Source: RSA11 sp036564135
GTDB lineage: Bacteria > Actinomycetota > Thermoleophilia > Solirubrobacterales > 70-9
Reading direction: 5' to 3'
Assembly (NCBI GenBank): GCA_036564135.1
Contig: DATCLC010000112.1
Span: forward strand, 1-16,228
Length of the DNA stretch: 16,228 nucleotides
In this document: in pieces, positions 1 through 7,122 of the stretch
Position numbering within the stretch: the first letter of the stretch is position 1
How the letters are laid out: each line of letters starts with the position of its first letter
The notes under the pieces: model-generated
Seen by the model: the letters and a program-made list of their open reading frames with translations, nothing else
What the model was told of the DNA's origin: nothing
Databases searched by the model: none
Program-made: the position numbers and the translations under genes

Positions 1-141
1 CCGACCCTCGAGCACCTCGCCACCTCCGACATCTGGTGGGACGAGATCGCGTCGATCGAGCCCGCCGGGGTGGAGGAGACCTATGACCTCCAGGTGCCGG
101 GCGACGAGTCCTTCGTCGCGGACGACATCGTGGTGCACAAC
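1..141 (+). mobile_element. C-terminal part of an intein inserted at the DnaB Walker A site
   Basis: The 47 residues encoded here end in His-Asn directly before Ser (cac aac agc at 136-144), the classic intein C-terminal splice junction. Before it, ETYDLQVPGDESFVADDIVV fits intein block F and the start of block G: YDL followed by a VPG turn, then FVADDIVV. The upstream IWWDEIASIEP resembles the Hint-domain strand that precedes block F. The conserved penultimate His, terminal Asn and +1 Ser are all present, so splicing at this end looks intact. The N-terminal splice block and any homing endonuclease domain lie outside the window, so it cannot be said whether this is a mini-intein or a full homing element. 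Inteins at the DnaB P-loop are known in actinobacteria (family knowledge). Confidence 0.93.
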
Positions 142-924
142 AGCGCGCTCGTCGCCAACATCGCCGACTTCGTCGCCGTCGAGAAGGGGCTGCCGGTCGC
201 CTTCTTCTCGCTTGAGATGTCCGAGACGGAGCTCGCCCACCGCTTCCTCGCCTGCCGCGCGCGCATCGCCGGCGACAAGCTCCGCAAGGGGCAGATCAAG
301 AGCCTCTGGCCGAAGGTCCTGCGCGCGTCCAACCAGCTCGAGAACGCGCCGATCTGGATCGATACCTCGTCCGACCTCAGCGTCCTGGAGCTCCGCTCCA
401 AGGCGCGGCGCCTGTACTCGCGCGAGGGCAAGCTCGGCCTGATCATCGTGGACTACATGCAGCTCATGCGCCCGGACGACCCGCGGGCCAACCGCGTCGA
501 GCAGGTCGGCCAGATCTCCCGTGGCCTCAAGCTGCTCGCGGGCGAGCTCAACGTGCCGGTGCTGGGCATCTCGCAGCTCTCCCGCGCGCCTGAGCTGCGC
601 CCGGACAAGCGCCCGATCCTCTCCGACCTGCGTGAGTCCGGGAACCTCGAGCAGGACGCGGACCTCGTCTGCTTCATCTTCCGCCAGGAGTACTACGAGC
701 AGGACCCCGACGAGGACATCCGCGGCAAGGCCGAGCTGATCCTCGCCAAGCACCGCAACGGCCCGATCGGCACGGTCGAGCTCGCGTTCCAGAGCATCTA
801 CCCGCGGTTCATGAACCTCGCGCGGACCGACCGCACGGGCCAGCCGCCGCCGGACGCGGGCGGCGAGGGCGGCGACGCGGCCGCGCACGACGACCCGTTC
901 GGCGTCGACGAGGATGAGTTCTGA
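1..924 (+). CDS. dnaB: Replicative DNA helicase DnaB, intein-containing, 5' end outside window
   Basis: The frame is open from base 1 to the stop at 922-924, so this is the 3' part of a larger gene. Bases 1-141 encode the end of an intein. From Ser at 142 the protein is the RecA-like motor domain of DnaB, the hexameric ATPase that unwinds DNA at the replication fork. The first extein residues, SALVANIADFVA, match the segment right after the GxGK of the DnaB Walker A motif, so the intein splits the P-loop. Further on are Walker B (LIIVDYMQLM, Asp at 451-453), the SQLSR motif, the RESG-NLEQDAD motif and the KHRNGP motif (748-765) carrying the likely arginine finger. The tail is acidic and ends DEDEF. 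The next gene overlaps by 11 bp, which suggests translational coupling. Family assignment is secure. The N-terminal domain and the Walker A lysine lie outside the window. Confidence 0.95.
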   Translation, partial: PTLEHLATSDIWWDEIASIEPAGVEETYDLQVPGDESFVADDIVVHNSALVANIADFVAVEKGLPVAFFSLEMSETELAHRFLACRARIAGDKLRKGQIKSLWPKVLRASNQLENAPIWIDTSSDLSVLELRSKARRLYSREGKLGLIIVDYMQLMRPDDPRANRVEQVGQISRGLKLLAGELNVPVLGISQLSRAPELRPDKRPILSDLRESGNLEQDADLVCFIFRQEYYEQDPDEDIRGKAELILAKHRNGPIGTVELAFQSIYPRFMNLARTDRTGQPPPDAGGEGGDAAAHDDPFGVDEDEF

Positions 925-1717
925 GCGCGGCGCAAATCCCGCACGGGCGGAGGGCGCGTCCGTGCCGCGCCTGGCTGCGCCCGGGGCCGGCAACGTCGTG
1001 CCGCTGCGCCCCGGCGACGCGACCGTGGGCGCCTGCCCGCTCGCCAAGTGCGACGGCACCGGCTGGGTGGAGACGGAGGCGGGCGTCGTCGAGCCCTGCG
1101 AGTGCCGCAGCCTGCGGCGCAAGCGCACGCGCGGCGTCTCCTCGGCGATCCCGCCGCGCTACCGCGGCGTCTCCTTCGACCGCCCGCCGGTCTCCGACAT
1201 GGCGCGCCGGCCGGAGACGCGCGACGTGGTCGCGGTCGTGCGCGAGTACGTCGAGGAGCTCCGGGAGATGCTCGCGCGCGGGCGCGGCCTGTGGCTGAGC
1301 GGCGACATCGGCACGGGCAAGACGACGCTCGCCATGCTCGTCTCGAGCGCCGCCGCCGAGGCGGGCTACTCGCTCGCCGTTTACTCGCTGCCGCGCCTGC
1401 TCGCGCGCATCCGGCGCACCTACGACGCCGACCCCGCCGAGGACTCGTACCTGGAGTTCTTCGAGCGCCTCACCTCGGTCGACCTGCTCCACATCGACGA
1501 CCTCGGCGCAGAGAAGCGCTCCGACTGGGTGCTCGAGCAGCTCTACGCGATCATCGACGAGCGCTACGTCTCCGAGCGCGCCGTGATCGTCACGACGAAC
1601 CTCGACGAGGCCGAGCTCGAGGAACAGATCGGCGCGCGGACGGTCTCGCGGCTCGTGGAGATCTGCGGCGATCCGCTGCGCCTGGAGGGGCCGGACCAGC
1701 GCTACCGCGCCACCTAG
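914..1717 (+). CDS. DnaC/DnaI-like AAA+ ATPase, probable replicative helicase loader
   Basis: A 267-residue protein with a complete P-loop ATPase core: Walker A GDIGTGKTT (130-138), Walker B LLHIDDLGAEK (191-201), sensor-1 VTTN (226-229) and an ARTVSRL segment (241-247) where DnaC-family proteins carry the arginine finger. The N-terminal region has four cysteines (41, 46, 62, 64; CX4C-X15-CXC), a probable zinc site that recalls the zinc-bearing N-terminal domain of Bacillus DnaI. Loaders of this family open the DnaB ring and place it on DNA. The ATG lies inside the end of dnaB (11 bp overlap), so the two are probably co-translated, and this supports a loader role rather than an IstB-type transposase helper. 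No transposase is nearby. Well-studied actinobacteria use DciA rather than DnaC/DnaI, so the gene is notable here. The loader role is inferred from domain and position. Confidence 0.85.
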   Translation: MSSERGANPARAEGASVPRLAAPGAGNVVPLRPGDATVGACPLAKCDGTGWVETEAGVVEPCECRSLRRKRTRGVSSAIPPRYRGVSFDRPPVSDMARRPETRDVVAVVREYVEELREMLARGRGLWLSGDIGTGKTTLAMLVSSAAAEAGYSLAVYSLPRLLARIRRTYDADPAEDSYLEFFERLTSVDLLHIDDLGAEKRSDWVLEQLYAIIDERYVSERAVIVTTNLDEAELEEQIGARTVSRLVEICGDPLRLEGPDQRYRAT

Positions 1718-1736
1718 GGTCGCCCCGCGTTCCCCC

Positions 1737-1742
1737 TAAGCT
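1737..1742 (+). promoter_or_regulatory. -10 box TAAGCT for purA, leaderless spacing
   Basis: A TANNNT hexamer ends 8 nt before the purA ATG in the 33-bp gap after the helicase-loader gene. At that distance transcription would begin at or next to the start codon. No Shine-Dalgarno sequence lies upstream. It is one of ten equally placed boxes in this window. Confidence 0.6.
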
Positions 1743-1750
1743 CTGCGCCG

Positions 1751-3052
1751 ATGCCAGGAATCGTGATCGTCGGCACCCAGTGGGGTGACGAGGGCAAAGG
1801 CAAGATCGTCGACCTGCTCGCCGAGCGGGCCGACGCGGTCGTGCGCTTTCAGGGCGGCAACAACGCCGGCCACACGATCGTGCGCGACGGCGAGGAGTTC
1901 AAGCTGCACCTGATCCCCTCGGGGATCCTCTACCCGGGCGTCACCTGCATCATCGGCAACGGCGTCGTCGTCGACCCCGCGGTGCTGATCTCCGAGCTCG
2001 ACGGCCTGCGCCGCCGCGGCGTCGCCGTGACCGGCGTGAAGCTCTCGGCCAACGCGCACGTGATCATGCCCTACCACGTGATGCTCGACTCGGCGGGCGA
2101 GGCCAAGCTCGGCAAGCTCGCGATCGGCACCACCAAGCGCGGCATCGGCCCCTGCTACGCCGACAAGGCGGCCCGCCTCGGGATTCGCGTGCAGGACCTG
2201 CTCGATCCGAAGATCCTGCGCAAGAAGATCCTCGCCGCGCTCGAGCCCAAGAAGCAGATGCTGCGCCCGTTCGCGCGCGACCCGAAGCTCGACCTGCACG
2301 CGATCGCCGAGCAGTACACCGCCTACGGCCACCGCCTCGAGCCCCATATCGCCGACACCGCGCGCCTGTGCTGGGAGATCCTCGACCGCGACGGCGTCGT
2401 GCTGTTCGAGGGCGCCCAGGCGGCGATGCTCGACCTGGACCACGGGACCTACCCGTTCGTCTCCTCGTCGAACCCGATCGCGGGCGCGGCCTGCGTCGGT
2501 GCGGGCGTCGGCCCGACCGACATCACCGAGGTCTGGGGCGTCGCCAAGGCGTACACGACGCGCGTCGGCGCCGGCCCCTTCCCCACCGAGCTCGACGACG
2601 AGGTCGGCAGGCACCTGCTCACCAAGGGGCACGAGTACGGCACGACGACCGGGCGCGAGCGCCGCACCGGCTGGCTCGACCTGGTCGCGCTGCGCTACGC
2701 CGTGCGCCTCAACAAGCTGTCGGCGCTCGTGATCACGAAGCTCGACGTGCTCGCCGGCCTCGACCCGATCCGCGTCGCCGTGCGCTACCGGGGCGGCGAC
2801 GGTGCGGTCTTCGACGAGTTCCCATACCACCAGTCGATCCTCCATGCTGCCGAGGCTGAGTACGACGAACTGCCCGGCTTCGACGGCGACATCGGCGGCT
2901 GCCGCGACGAGTCCGAGTTGCCGCAGGAGGCGCGCGACTACCTCGCCTACATCGAGGAGTTCGTGGGCGTGCCGATCAAGCTGATCGGCGTCGGCCCCGG
3001 CCGCGACCAGATCGTCGCGCGGGGCGAGCAGCCGGCGCTGCTGGCGGCCTGA
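1751..3052 (+). CDS. purA: Adenylosuccinate synthetase
   Basis: A 433-residue, full-length PurA. It joins IMP and aspartate using GTP to give adenylosuccinate, the first committed step from IMP to AMP, and acts in the cytoplasm as a dimer. The N-terminal GTQWGDEGKGK (8-18) is the GTP-binding and catalytic loop with the catalytic Asp13. QGGNNAGHT supplies His41. HLIPSGIL, GTTKRGIGP, the DHGTYPFV loop, the TTTGRERRTGWLD segment and a TKLDVL guanine-recognition motif follow in the normal order. Small departures from textbook motifs are GTTKRGIGP in place of GTTGRGIGP and EGAQAAMLDLDHG in place of EGAQGTLLDIDHG; these look like lineage variation, not loss of function. It begins 33 bp after the loader gene with its own -10 box, so it can be transcribed separately from dnaB. 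Confidence 0.98.
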   Translation: MPGIVIVGTQWGDEGKGKIVDLLAERADAVVRFQGGNNAGHTIVRDGEEFKLHLIPSGILYPGVTCIIGNGVVVDPAVLISELDGLRRRGVAVTGVKLSANAHVIMPYHVMLDSAGEAKLGKLAIGTTKRGIGPCYADKAARLGIRVQDLLDPKILRKKILAALEPKKQMLRPFARDPKLDLHAIAEQYTAYGHRLEPHIADTARLCWEILDRDGVVLFEGAQAAMLDLDHGTYPFVSSSNPIAGAACVGAGVGPTDITEVWGVAKAYTTRVGAGPFPTELDDEVGRHLLTKGHEYGTTTGRERRTGWLDLVALRYAVRLNKLSALVITKLDVLAGLDPIRVAVRYRGGDGAVFDEFPYHQSILHAAEAEYDELPGFDGDIGGCRDESELPQEARDYLAYIEEFVGVPIKLIGVGPGRDQIVARGEQPALLAA

Positions 3053-3090
3053 GGGCCGTCGCGCCGTCCGCGTCAACGGCCCCGGCCAAA

Positions 3091-3096
3091 TAGACT
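3091..3096 (+). promoter_or_regulatory. -10 box TAGACT for the biotin carboxylase gene, leaderless spacing
   Basis: A TANNNT hexamer ends 9 nt before the ATG at 3106. It sits in a short, locally AT-richer patch (aaatagact) of the 53-bp gap after purA. No ribosome-binding site is seen between the box and the start. Confidence 0.6.
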
Positions 3097-3105
3097 GCCG
3101 CGCCA

Positions 3106-4872
3106 ATGTTCGAGAAGGTGCTGGTCGCCAACCGCGGCGAGATCGCGATCCGGGTGATGCGGACGCTGCGCGAGATGGGGATCGGCTCGGTGGCCGTCTA
3201 CTCGGAGGCCGATCGCGATACCCCGCACGTGCGTTTCGCCGATGAGGCCTACCTGCTGGGCCCGCCGGTGCCGGCCGAGAGCTACCTGAACATCGAGCGC
3301 ATCATCGAGGTCGCCCTCAAGGCGGGCGCCGAGGCCGTGCACCCGGGCTACGGCTTCCTCGCCGAGAACGCCGCCTTCGCCAGGGCGCTCGAGGAGGCCG
3401 GGCTGGTCTGGATCGGCCCGCCGCCCAGCGCGATCGAGGCGATGGGCTCCAAGACCCGCGCCCGCGAGATCATGCAGGCGGCCGGCGTGCCGATCGTCCC
3501 CGGCTCGACCGAGCCCTCCGAGGACATCGAGGCGGCGCGCAAGGTCGCTGCGGAGATCGGCTATCCCGTGGCCTGCAAGGCCGCGGGCGGCGGCGGCGGC
3601 AAGGGCTTCCGCGTCGCCCACTCAGAGGACGAGCTCGCCGATGCCTTCGAGGGCGCCGCGCGCGAGGGCGAGAAGTTCTTCTCGGACCCGCGCGTGTACC
3701 TCGAGCGCTACCTCGAGGACCCCAGGCACGTCGAGGTGCAGGTCCTCGCCGACGCGCACGGCAACGTCATCCACCTCGGCGAGCGCGACTGCTCGATCCA
3801 GCGCCGCCACCAGAAGCTGATCGAGGAGGCCCCCGGCCCGCTCGTCGACGAGGAGATGCGCGAGCGCATCGGCAGGATCGCGACCGAGGCCGCCGCGGCC
3901 GTCGACTACCGCGGCGCCGGGACGATCGAGGGCATGCAGGTGGGCGACGAGTACTTCTTCCTCGAGATGAACACCCGCGTGCAGGTCGAGCACTGCGTGA
4001 CCGAGATGGTCACCGGCATCGACATCGTGCGCGAGCAGATCCGCATCGCCGCGGGCGAGCCGCTCTCGGTGACCCAGGAGGACGTCGAGCTCCGCGGGCA
4101 TGCCATCGAGTGCCGCATCAACGCCGAAGCAGCCCACAAGAACTTCGCCCCGGCGCCCGGTCCGATCCACACCTACGTCGAGCCCTCCGGCCCCGGCGTG
4201 CGCGTCGACTCCGGGCTCGAGGCGGGGACCGAGGTCACCCCGCTGTATGACCCGATGGTCGCCAAGCTGATCGTCTGGGACGTCGACCGCGAGTCGGCCA
4301 CGAGGCGCATGCTGCGCGCGCTCGACGAGTACAAGATCGAGCCGCTCACGACGCTGATCCCGTTCCACAAGGCGATCCTCTCCTCGGAGGAGTGGGCGAA
4401 GGCGTCCACTTGCCGGGAGCTGATCGCCGACCGCAAGTGGCTGAAGAGCCTCGCCCCGGCGGACCCCGCGCCCGCGAACGACGGCGAGGAGGCCGCGCAG
4501 GCCACCGAGCGCACCTACAAGGTGGAGGTCGACGGCCGCCTGCACGAGGTCAAGGTGATCGGCGCGGCCGCCCCCGCGGCGGCGTCCGCGAACCCCGGGC
4601 TCAAGCCGCCGCCGCGCCGGGAGCGGCGCCGAAGCGGCGGCGGTGGCGGCGGCGCGGGCGGCCCCGAGCTCACCTCGCCGCTTCAGGGCACGGTCTTCAA
4701 GGTCGCGGTCTCGGAGGGCCAGGAGGTAGCGGAGGGCGATTTGGTCTGCGTGATCGAGGCGATGAAGATGGAGAACGAGATCACCGCCCACCGCGCGGGC
4801 AAGGTGACCTCCCTCAAGGTGAAGGAGGGCGACTCCGTGGGCAGCGGGGACGTCCTCGCGGTGATCGAGTAG
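3106..4872 (+). CDS. Acyl-CoA carboxylase alpha subunit: biotin carboxylase fused to biotin carrier domain
   Basis: A 588-residue fusion. Residues 1 to about 445 are biotin carboxylase. It starts MFEKVLVANRGEIA, has the ATP-grasp glycine loop KAAGGGGGKGF (about 158-168), and the catalytic EMNTRVQVEH block (287-296: Glu287, Asn289, Arg291, Glu295). A linker rich in Ala, Pro, Arg and Gly follows, then a biotinyl domain (about 515-588) with the EAMKMEN motif whose Lys554 carries biotin. The enzyme uses ATP and bicarbonate to carboxybiotinylate itself; a separate carboxyltransferase beta subunit then makes malonyl-CoA or methylmalonyl-CoA. The layout resembles the actinobacterial AccA-type subunits. 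No carboxyltransferase gene is in the window, so the substrate (acetyl-, propionyl- or other acyl-CoA) cannot be told. One oddity is Cys in EHCVTE, where Pro is usual (EHPVTE). Confidence 0.93.
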   Translation: MFEKVLVANRGEIAIRVMRTLREMGIGSVAVYSEADRDTPHVRFADEAYLLGPPVPAESYLNIERIIEVALKAGAEAVHPGYGFLAENAAFARALEEAGLVWIGPPPSAIEAMGSKTRAREIMQAAGVPIVPGSTEPSEDIEAARKVAAEIGYPVACKAAGGGGGKGFRVAHSEDELADAFEGAAREGEKFFSDPRVYLERYLEDPRHVEVQVLADAHGNVIHLGERDCSIQRRHQKLIEEAPGPLVDEEMRERIGRIATEAAAAVDYRGAGTIEGMQVGDEYFFLEMNTRVQVEHCVTEMVTGIDIVREQIRIAAGEPLSVTQEDVELRGHAIECRINAEAAHKNFAPAPGPIHTYVEPSGPGVRVDSGLEAGTEVTPLYDPMVAKLIVWDVDRESATRRMLRALDEYKIEPLTTLIPFHKAILSSEEWAKASTCRELIADRKWLKSLAPADPAPANDGEEAAQATERTYKVEVDGRLHEVKVIGAAAPAAASANPGLKPPPRRERRRSGGGGGGAGGPELTSPLQGTVFKVAVSEGQEVAEGDLVCVIEAMKMENEITAHRAGKVTSLKVKEGDSVGSGDVLAVIE

Positions 4873-4908
4873 CCGCTCCCCGCGCCGCGGCGGCGGGCGG
4901 CCCCGTGC

Positions 4909-4914
4909 CATGCT
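4909..4914 (+). promoter_or_regulatory. Possible -10 box CATGCT for the VOC gene
   Basis: CATGCT ends 6 nt before the ATG at 4921. It keeps the second-position A and final T of TANNNT but has C in place of the first T, so it is a weaker version of the boxes found at other genes here. Read-through from the carboxylase gene 48 bp upstream is an alternative. Confidence 0.35.
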
Positions 4915-4920
4915 GTCGGG

Positions 4921-5340
4921 ATGGAGCAGCGCCTCTCGCTGATCACGCTGGGCGTCGCGGACGTCGAGCGCTCCCGCGCCTTCTACGAGGCGCTCGGGTG
5001 GCGCGGCCACAGCCCCGACGGCGAGGTCGTCTTCTTTCAGGCGGGCGGCATGGTCGTCGCCCTCTGGGACCGCGGCAAGCTCGCGGCCGACTCGGGGGTC
5101 GAGGACGCGGGCGGCTCAGGCGGCTTCGCGCTCGCCTACAACGTCCGCTCGCCGGAGGAGGTCGACGCCGTGATCGAGGAGGCGCGCGCCGCCGGGGCGC
5201 GGATCACGCGCGAGCCCGGCAAGGCCTTCTGGGGCGGCTACACCGCCGCCTTCACCGACCCCGACGGGCACCCCTGGGAGATCGCTTACAACCCCGGCTG
5301 GACGATCACCGACGACGGCCGCACGCTGCTCGGCCCATGA
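4921..5340 (+). CDS. VOC-superfamily (glyoxalase/bleomycin-resistance fold) protein
   Basis: A 139-residue, single-unit VOC protein. The N-terminal LITLGVADVERSRAFYEALGW is the usual first beta-alpha segment, and the C-terminal FTDPDGHPWEIAYNPGW holds the conserved Glu that serves as a metal ligand in many members. VOC proteins bind a divalent metal and act as lyases, isomerases, dioxygenases or drug-binding proteins; substrate cannot be predicted at this level. The N-terminal ligand position carries Thr (LITLG) where glyoxalase I has His or Gln, so classical glyoxalase I activity is doubtful. Its stop overlaps the start of the DUF2804-like gene (ATGA at 5337-5340), so the two are probably translated together. 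Confidence 0.88.
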   Translation: MEQRLSLITLGVADVERSRAFYEALGWRGHSPDGEVVFFQAGGMVVALWDRGKLAADSGVEDAGGSGGFALAYNVRSPEEVDAVIEEARAAGARITREPGKAFWGGYTAAFTDPDGHPWEIAYNPGWTITDDGRTLLGP

Positions 5341-6254
5341 GCGCCGACGCGCTGCGCTCCCTGCCGTGGCGAGGGCCCGGCAAGGGCCGGCCAGCGCTGC
5401 CGCTCCCGCCGGCGAAGCTCCCGTTGCGCTTCGCCGGCACGACCCGAAAGCGCTGGCGCTACGTCGCCGTGTTCGCGGACGAGCTCATGCTCTGCGCCGC
5501 GCGCGTACAGGTGGGCCCGCTCGGGCAGACGTTCTGGGCCGTGCTCGACCGCGAGCGCGGCGAGCTCGTCGAGCGCACGGTGACGCTCCTGCCAGGCGCG
5601 CGCGGCGAGGTGTGGACCGAGGCCGAGGCGGGCGCCGTGCGCTGGGCGCCCGAGGGCGAGTGCACGACCCGGATCGAGGGCCGCGAGCCGCGCACGCGAG
5701 AGCGTGTGCGCGCGTTCCTGCGGTTCGGCAACGGGGGTCGCTGGGTCGAGTCCGTGTGCCCGAACGGCGCGGGCGGCTACGTGTGGACGCGCAAGCGCGC
5801 GGGCGCGCCGATCGCCTACGACGTGCGCATCGGCGAGCGCCGCCTGCGCGGCGAGGCGCCGGGGATCGAGGACGAGTCCGCGGGCTACCACCCGCGCCGC
5901 ACGGTCTGGAACTGGTCGGCCGGCGTGGGCGAGCTCGCCGACGGGCGCACCGTCGCCTGGAACCTCGTGGAGGGCGTGAACGACCCGCAGCGCAACTCCG
6001 AGCGCGCGATCTGGGTGGAGGGCGCGCCGTTTGAGCCCGAGCCCGTGCGCTTCGAGGGGCTCGACGCGGTCGCGTTCGCCGACGGCGCGCGGCTTGAGTT
6101 CACCGCGGAGGCCGAGCGCGCGAAGGCGGAGAACCGGATGATCGTGCGCTACTCGTACCGCCAGCCGTTCGGGGCGTTCCGGGGGACGCTGCCCGGCGGG
6201 CTGGAGCTGGCGCGCGGCCTCGGCGTCATGGAGCACCACGACGCGACTTGGTGA
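5337..6254 (+). CDS. DUF2804-like protein of unknown function
   Basis: A 305-residue protein starting at the ATG of the ATGA overlap with the VOC gene. It has no signal peptide or membrane segment and looks like a beta-rich cytoplasmic protein with many Trp and Arg residues (RKRWRYVAVF near the start, VWNWSAGVGEL and VAWNLVEGVNDP in the middle). The C-terminus, with YRQPFGAFRGTLPGG and the ending GVMEHHDATW, is what I recall for the DUF2804 family, whose biochemical role is not established. Two arginine-rich stretches (REPRTRERVRAFLRF, TRKRWR) stand out. The 4-bp overlap with the upstream VOC gene suggests a shared transcript. Family assignment is by motif memory and moderately sure; function is not known. 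Confidence 0.8.
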   Translation: MSADALRSLPWRGPGKGRPALPLPPAKLPLRFAGTTRKRWRYVAVFADELMLCAARVQVGPLGQTFWAVLDRERGELVERTVTLLPGARGEVWTEAEAGAVRWAPEGECTTRIEGREPRTRERVRAFLRFGNGGRWVESVCPNGAGGYVWTRKRAGAPIAYDVRIGERRLRGEAPGIEDESAGYHPRRTVWNWSAGVGELADGRTVAWNLVEGVNDPQRNSERAIWVEGAPFEPEPVRFEGLDAVAFADGARLEFTAEAERAKAENRMIVRYSYRQPFGAFRGTLPGGLELARGLGVMEHHDATW

Positions 6255-6341
6255 CAGGCCCGCCTGCAGGCCACTGAATGCCCGCCCGCCGACCGCGCGA
6301 TTTCCGTTGCTAGGCGCAAACGTTTCCGCACGCTTGGCGGG

Positions 6342-6998
6342 TCAGGGGGCGCTCTCGACCCGCCAGCGCCACGGCGGCTCCTCGCGCGGGGCGAAGCGCA
6401 CGTGGTTTCGGCCCGCGAGCGTCTCGAGCGGGACGAGGCGCGGGTGGGCGGTCTCGAGCAGGGGCGTGCGCGCGTGCGCGAGCACGTCGGCTGAGCTCGC
6501 GCGCACGCGACGCAGGCGCCAGCCCAGCGTGGGCCTGTACTCCCAATAGTCCACGGTGACCCCTCCGCCCGCGCGCCTGCGGTCGCGCACGGCGACGTAG
6601 ACGGTGACGCGCCTCCTCGACGCAGTGAGCTCGGGCCGCTCGCCGGGCACGGCGCAGGCGGGGGTCCGGCAGTGGGGGAAGCTCACGGGCAGAAGCGGCC
6701 TGCCGCCGGGCCCCGGGAGCGCCTCGGGCACGGGCGCGAGCGCGCGCACGAGCCCGGCGAGCGGGCGCCCGTAGGCGGAGGTGAGCGGGTCGCGCCAGCA
6801 GGGCCCGGGCAGGCTCGGGCCGCAGCGCAGCTTGCGGGCGATCGCGGTCGCGAGCTCGCGCGCCGCCCGCTCAGGCGGATCCGCAGCGAGCGCCGCGACC
6901 CCGGCCGCCACGAGCAGCGCGACGAGCAGCGCAAGCCCCGCGTGCTCGACCGTCGCGGCGCCGCGCTCGGAGGACCTCCGGATCCGATTCTTCGCCAC
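6342..6998 (-). CDS. Pilin-like secreted protein with TadE/Flp-type N-terminus
   Basis: A 218-residue protein if it starts at the GTG at 6998. An in-frame GTG at 7028 would add 10 residues. I prefer the inner start because it gives a short basic leader (VAKNRIRRSSERGAATVEHAG) and because a GATGCT box lies 5 nt upstream. RGAATVE followed by a long hydrophobic helix (LALLVALLVAAGVAALA) is the pattern of TadE/Flp-like pilin proteins: a basic leader, a Gly-Ala processing region, Glu at about +5, then a membrane helix. The rest is an Arg/Pro-rich extracytoplasmic domain with four cysteines that could form disulfides. No tad assembly or prepilin peptidase gene is nearby, so it is an orphan. Function beyond likely membrane anchoring or export is unknown. 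Confidence 0.72.
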   Translation of the reverse strand: MAKNRIRRSSERGAATVEHAGLALLVALLVAAGVAALAADPPERAARELATAIARKLRCGPSLPGPCWRDPLTSAYGRPLAGLVRALAPVPEALPGPGGRPLLPVSFPHCRTPACAVPGERPELTASRRRVTVYVAVRDRRRAGGGVTVDYWEYRPTLGWRLRRVRASSADVLAHARTPLLETAHPRLVPLETLAGRNHVRFAPREEPPWRWRVESAP

Positions 6999-7003
6999 CG
7001 TCG

Positions 7004-7009
7004 AGCATC
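7004..7009 (-). promoter_or_regulatory. Possible -10 box GATGCT for the pilin-like gene
   Basis: On the minus strand GATGCT ends 5 nt before the inner GTG (6996-6998). It departs from TANNNT at the first base. If real it decides the start in favour of the shorter protein. A TTGACT further upstream (near 7055) resembles a -35 element but its spacing to this box is too long. Confidence 0.3.
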
Positions 7010-7110
7010 GTGGCTTGTGGATCCGCACAGGACGCGCGCGGAGCGCTTCAAGTCAATCCAGGCTTTGCGCCGCACCCCGCAAAAAAGATGCGCCGCGCGG
7101 GCAAACGCGA

Positions 7111-7116
7111 TACGGT
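7111..7116 (+). promoter_or_regulatory. -10 box TACGGT for the four-helix membrane protein
   Basis: TACGGT ends 6 nt before the GTG at 7123 and is preceded by the AT-richer patch caaacgcga. The same hexamer occurs before the gene at 10593. The box argues for the GTG at 7123 over longer in-frame extensions. Confidence 0.55.
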
Positions 7117-7122
7117 CAGCGC

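Noticed and set aside
914..1717. IstB-type transposition helper ATPase
   Set aside because: No transposase, inverted repeats or other mobile-element genes are nearby, and the gene overlaps dnaB, so a helicase-loader role fits better.
1736..3106. Long minus-strand frames antisense to purA, the carboxylase gene and DUF2804 (1736-3106, 3622-5010, 5286-6239)
   Set aside because: Such frames are expected opposite genes with very high GC third positions. They are Arg/Ala/Gly/His-rich and show no motif.
4879..4897. GC-rich hairpin after the biotin carboxylase gene as a terminator
   Set aside because: A stem of about six pairs with a bulge can be drawn, but there is no T-run and such pairing is common by chance at this GC content.
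4392..5336. Extension of the DUF2804-like frame upstream
   Set aside because: It overlaps the biotin carrier domain and the whole VOC gene in another frame; the ATGA overlap gives a natural start at 5337.
6255..6271. CAGGCCCGCCTG and GCCTGCAGGC palindromes after the DUF2804-like gene as a terminator
   Set aside because: The stems are short, compete with each other and have no T-run; not enough to call a terminator.
6781..7122. Upstream extension of the four-helix membrane protein
   Set aside because: It is antisense to the pilin-like gene and low in complexity; the TACGGT box and GTG at 7123 mark a better start.
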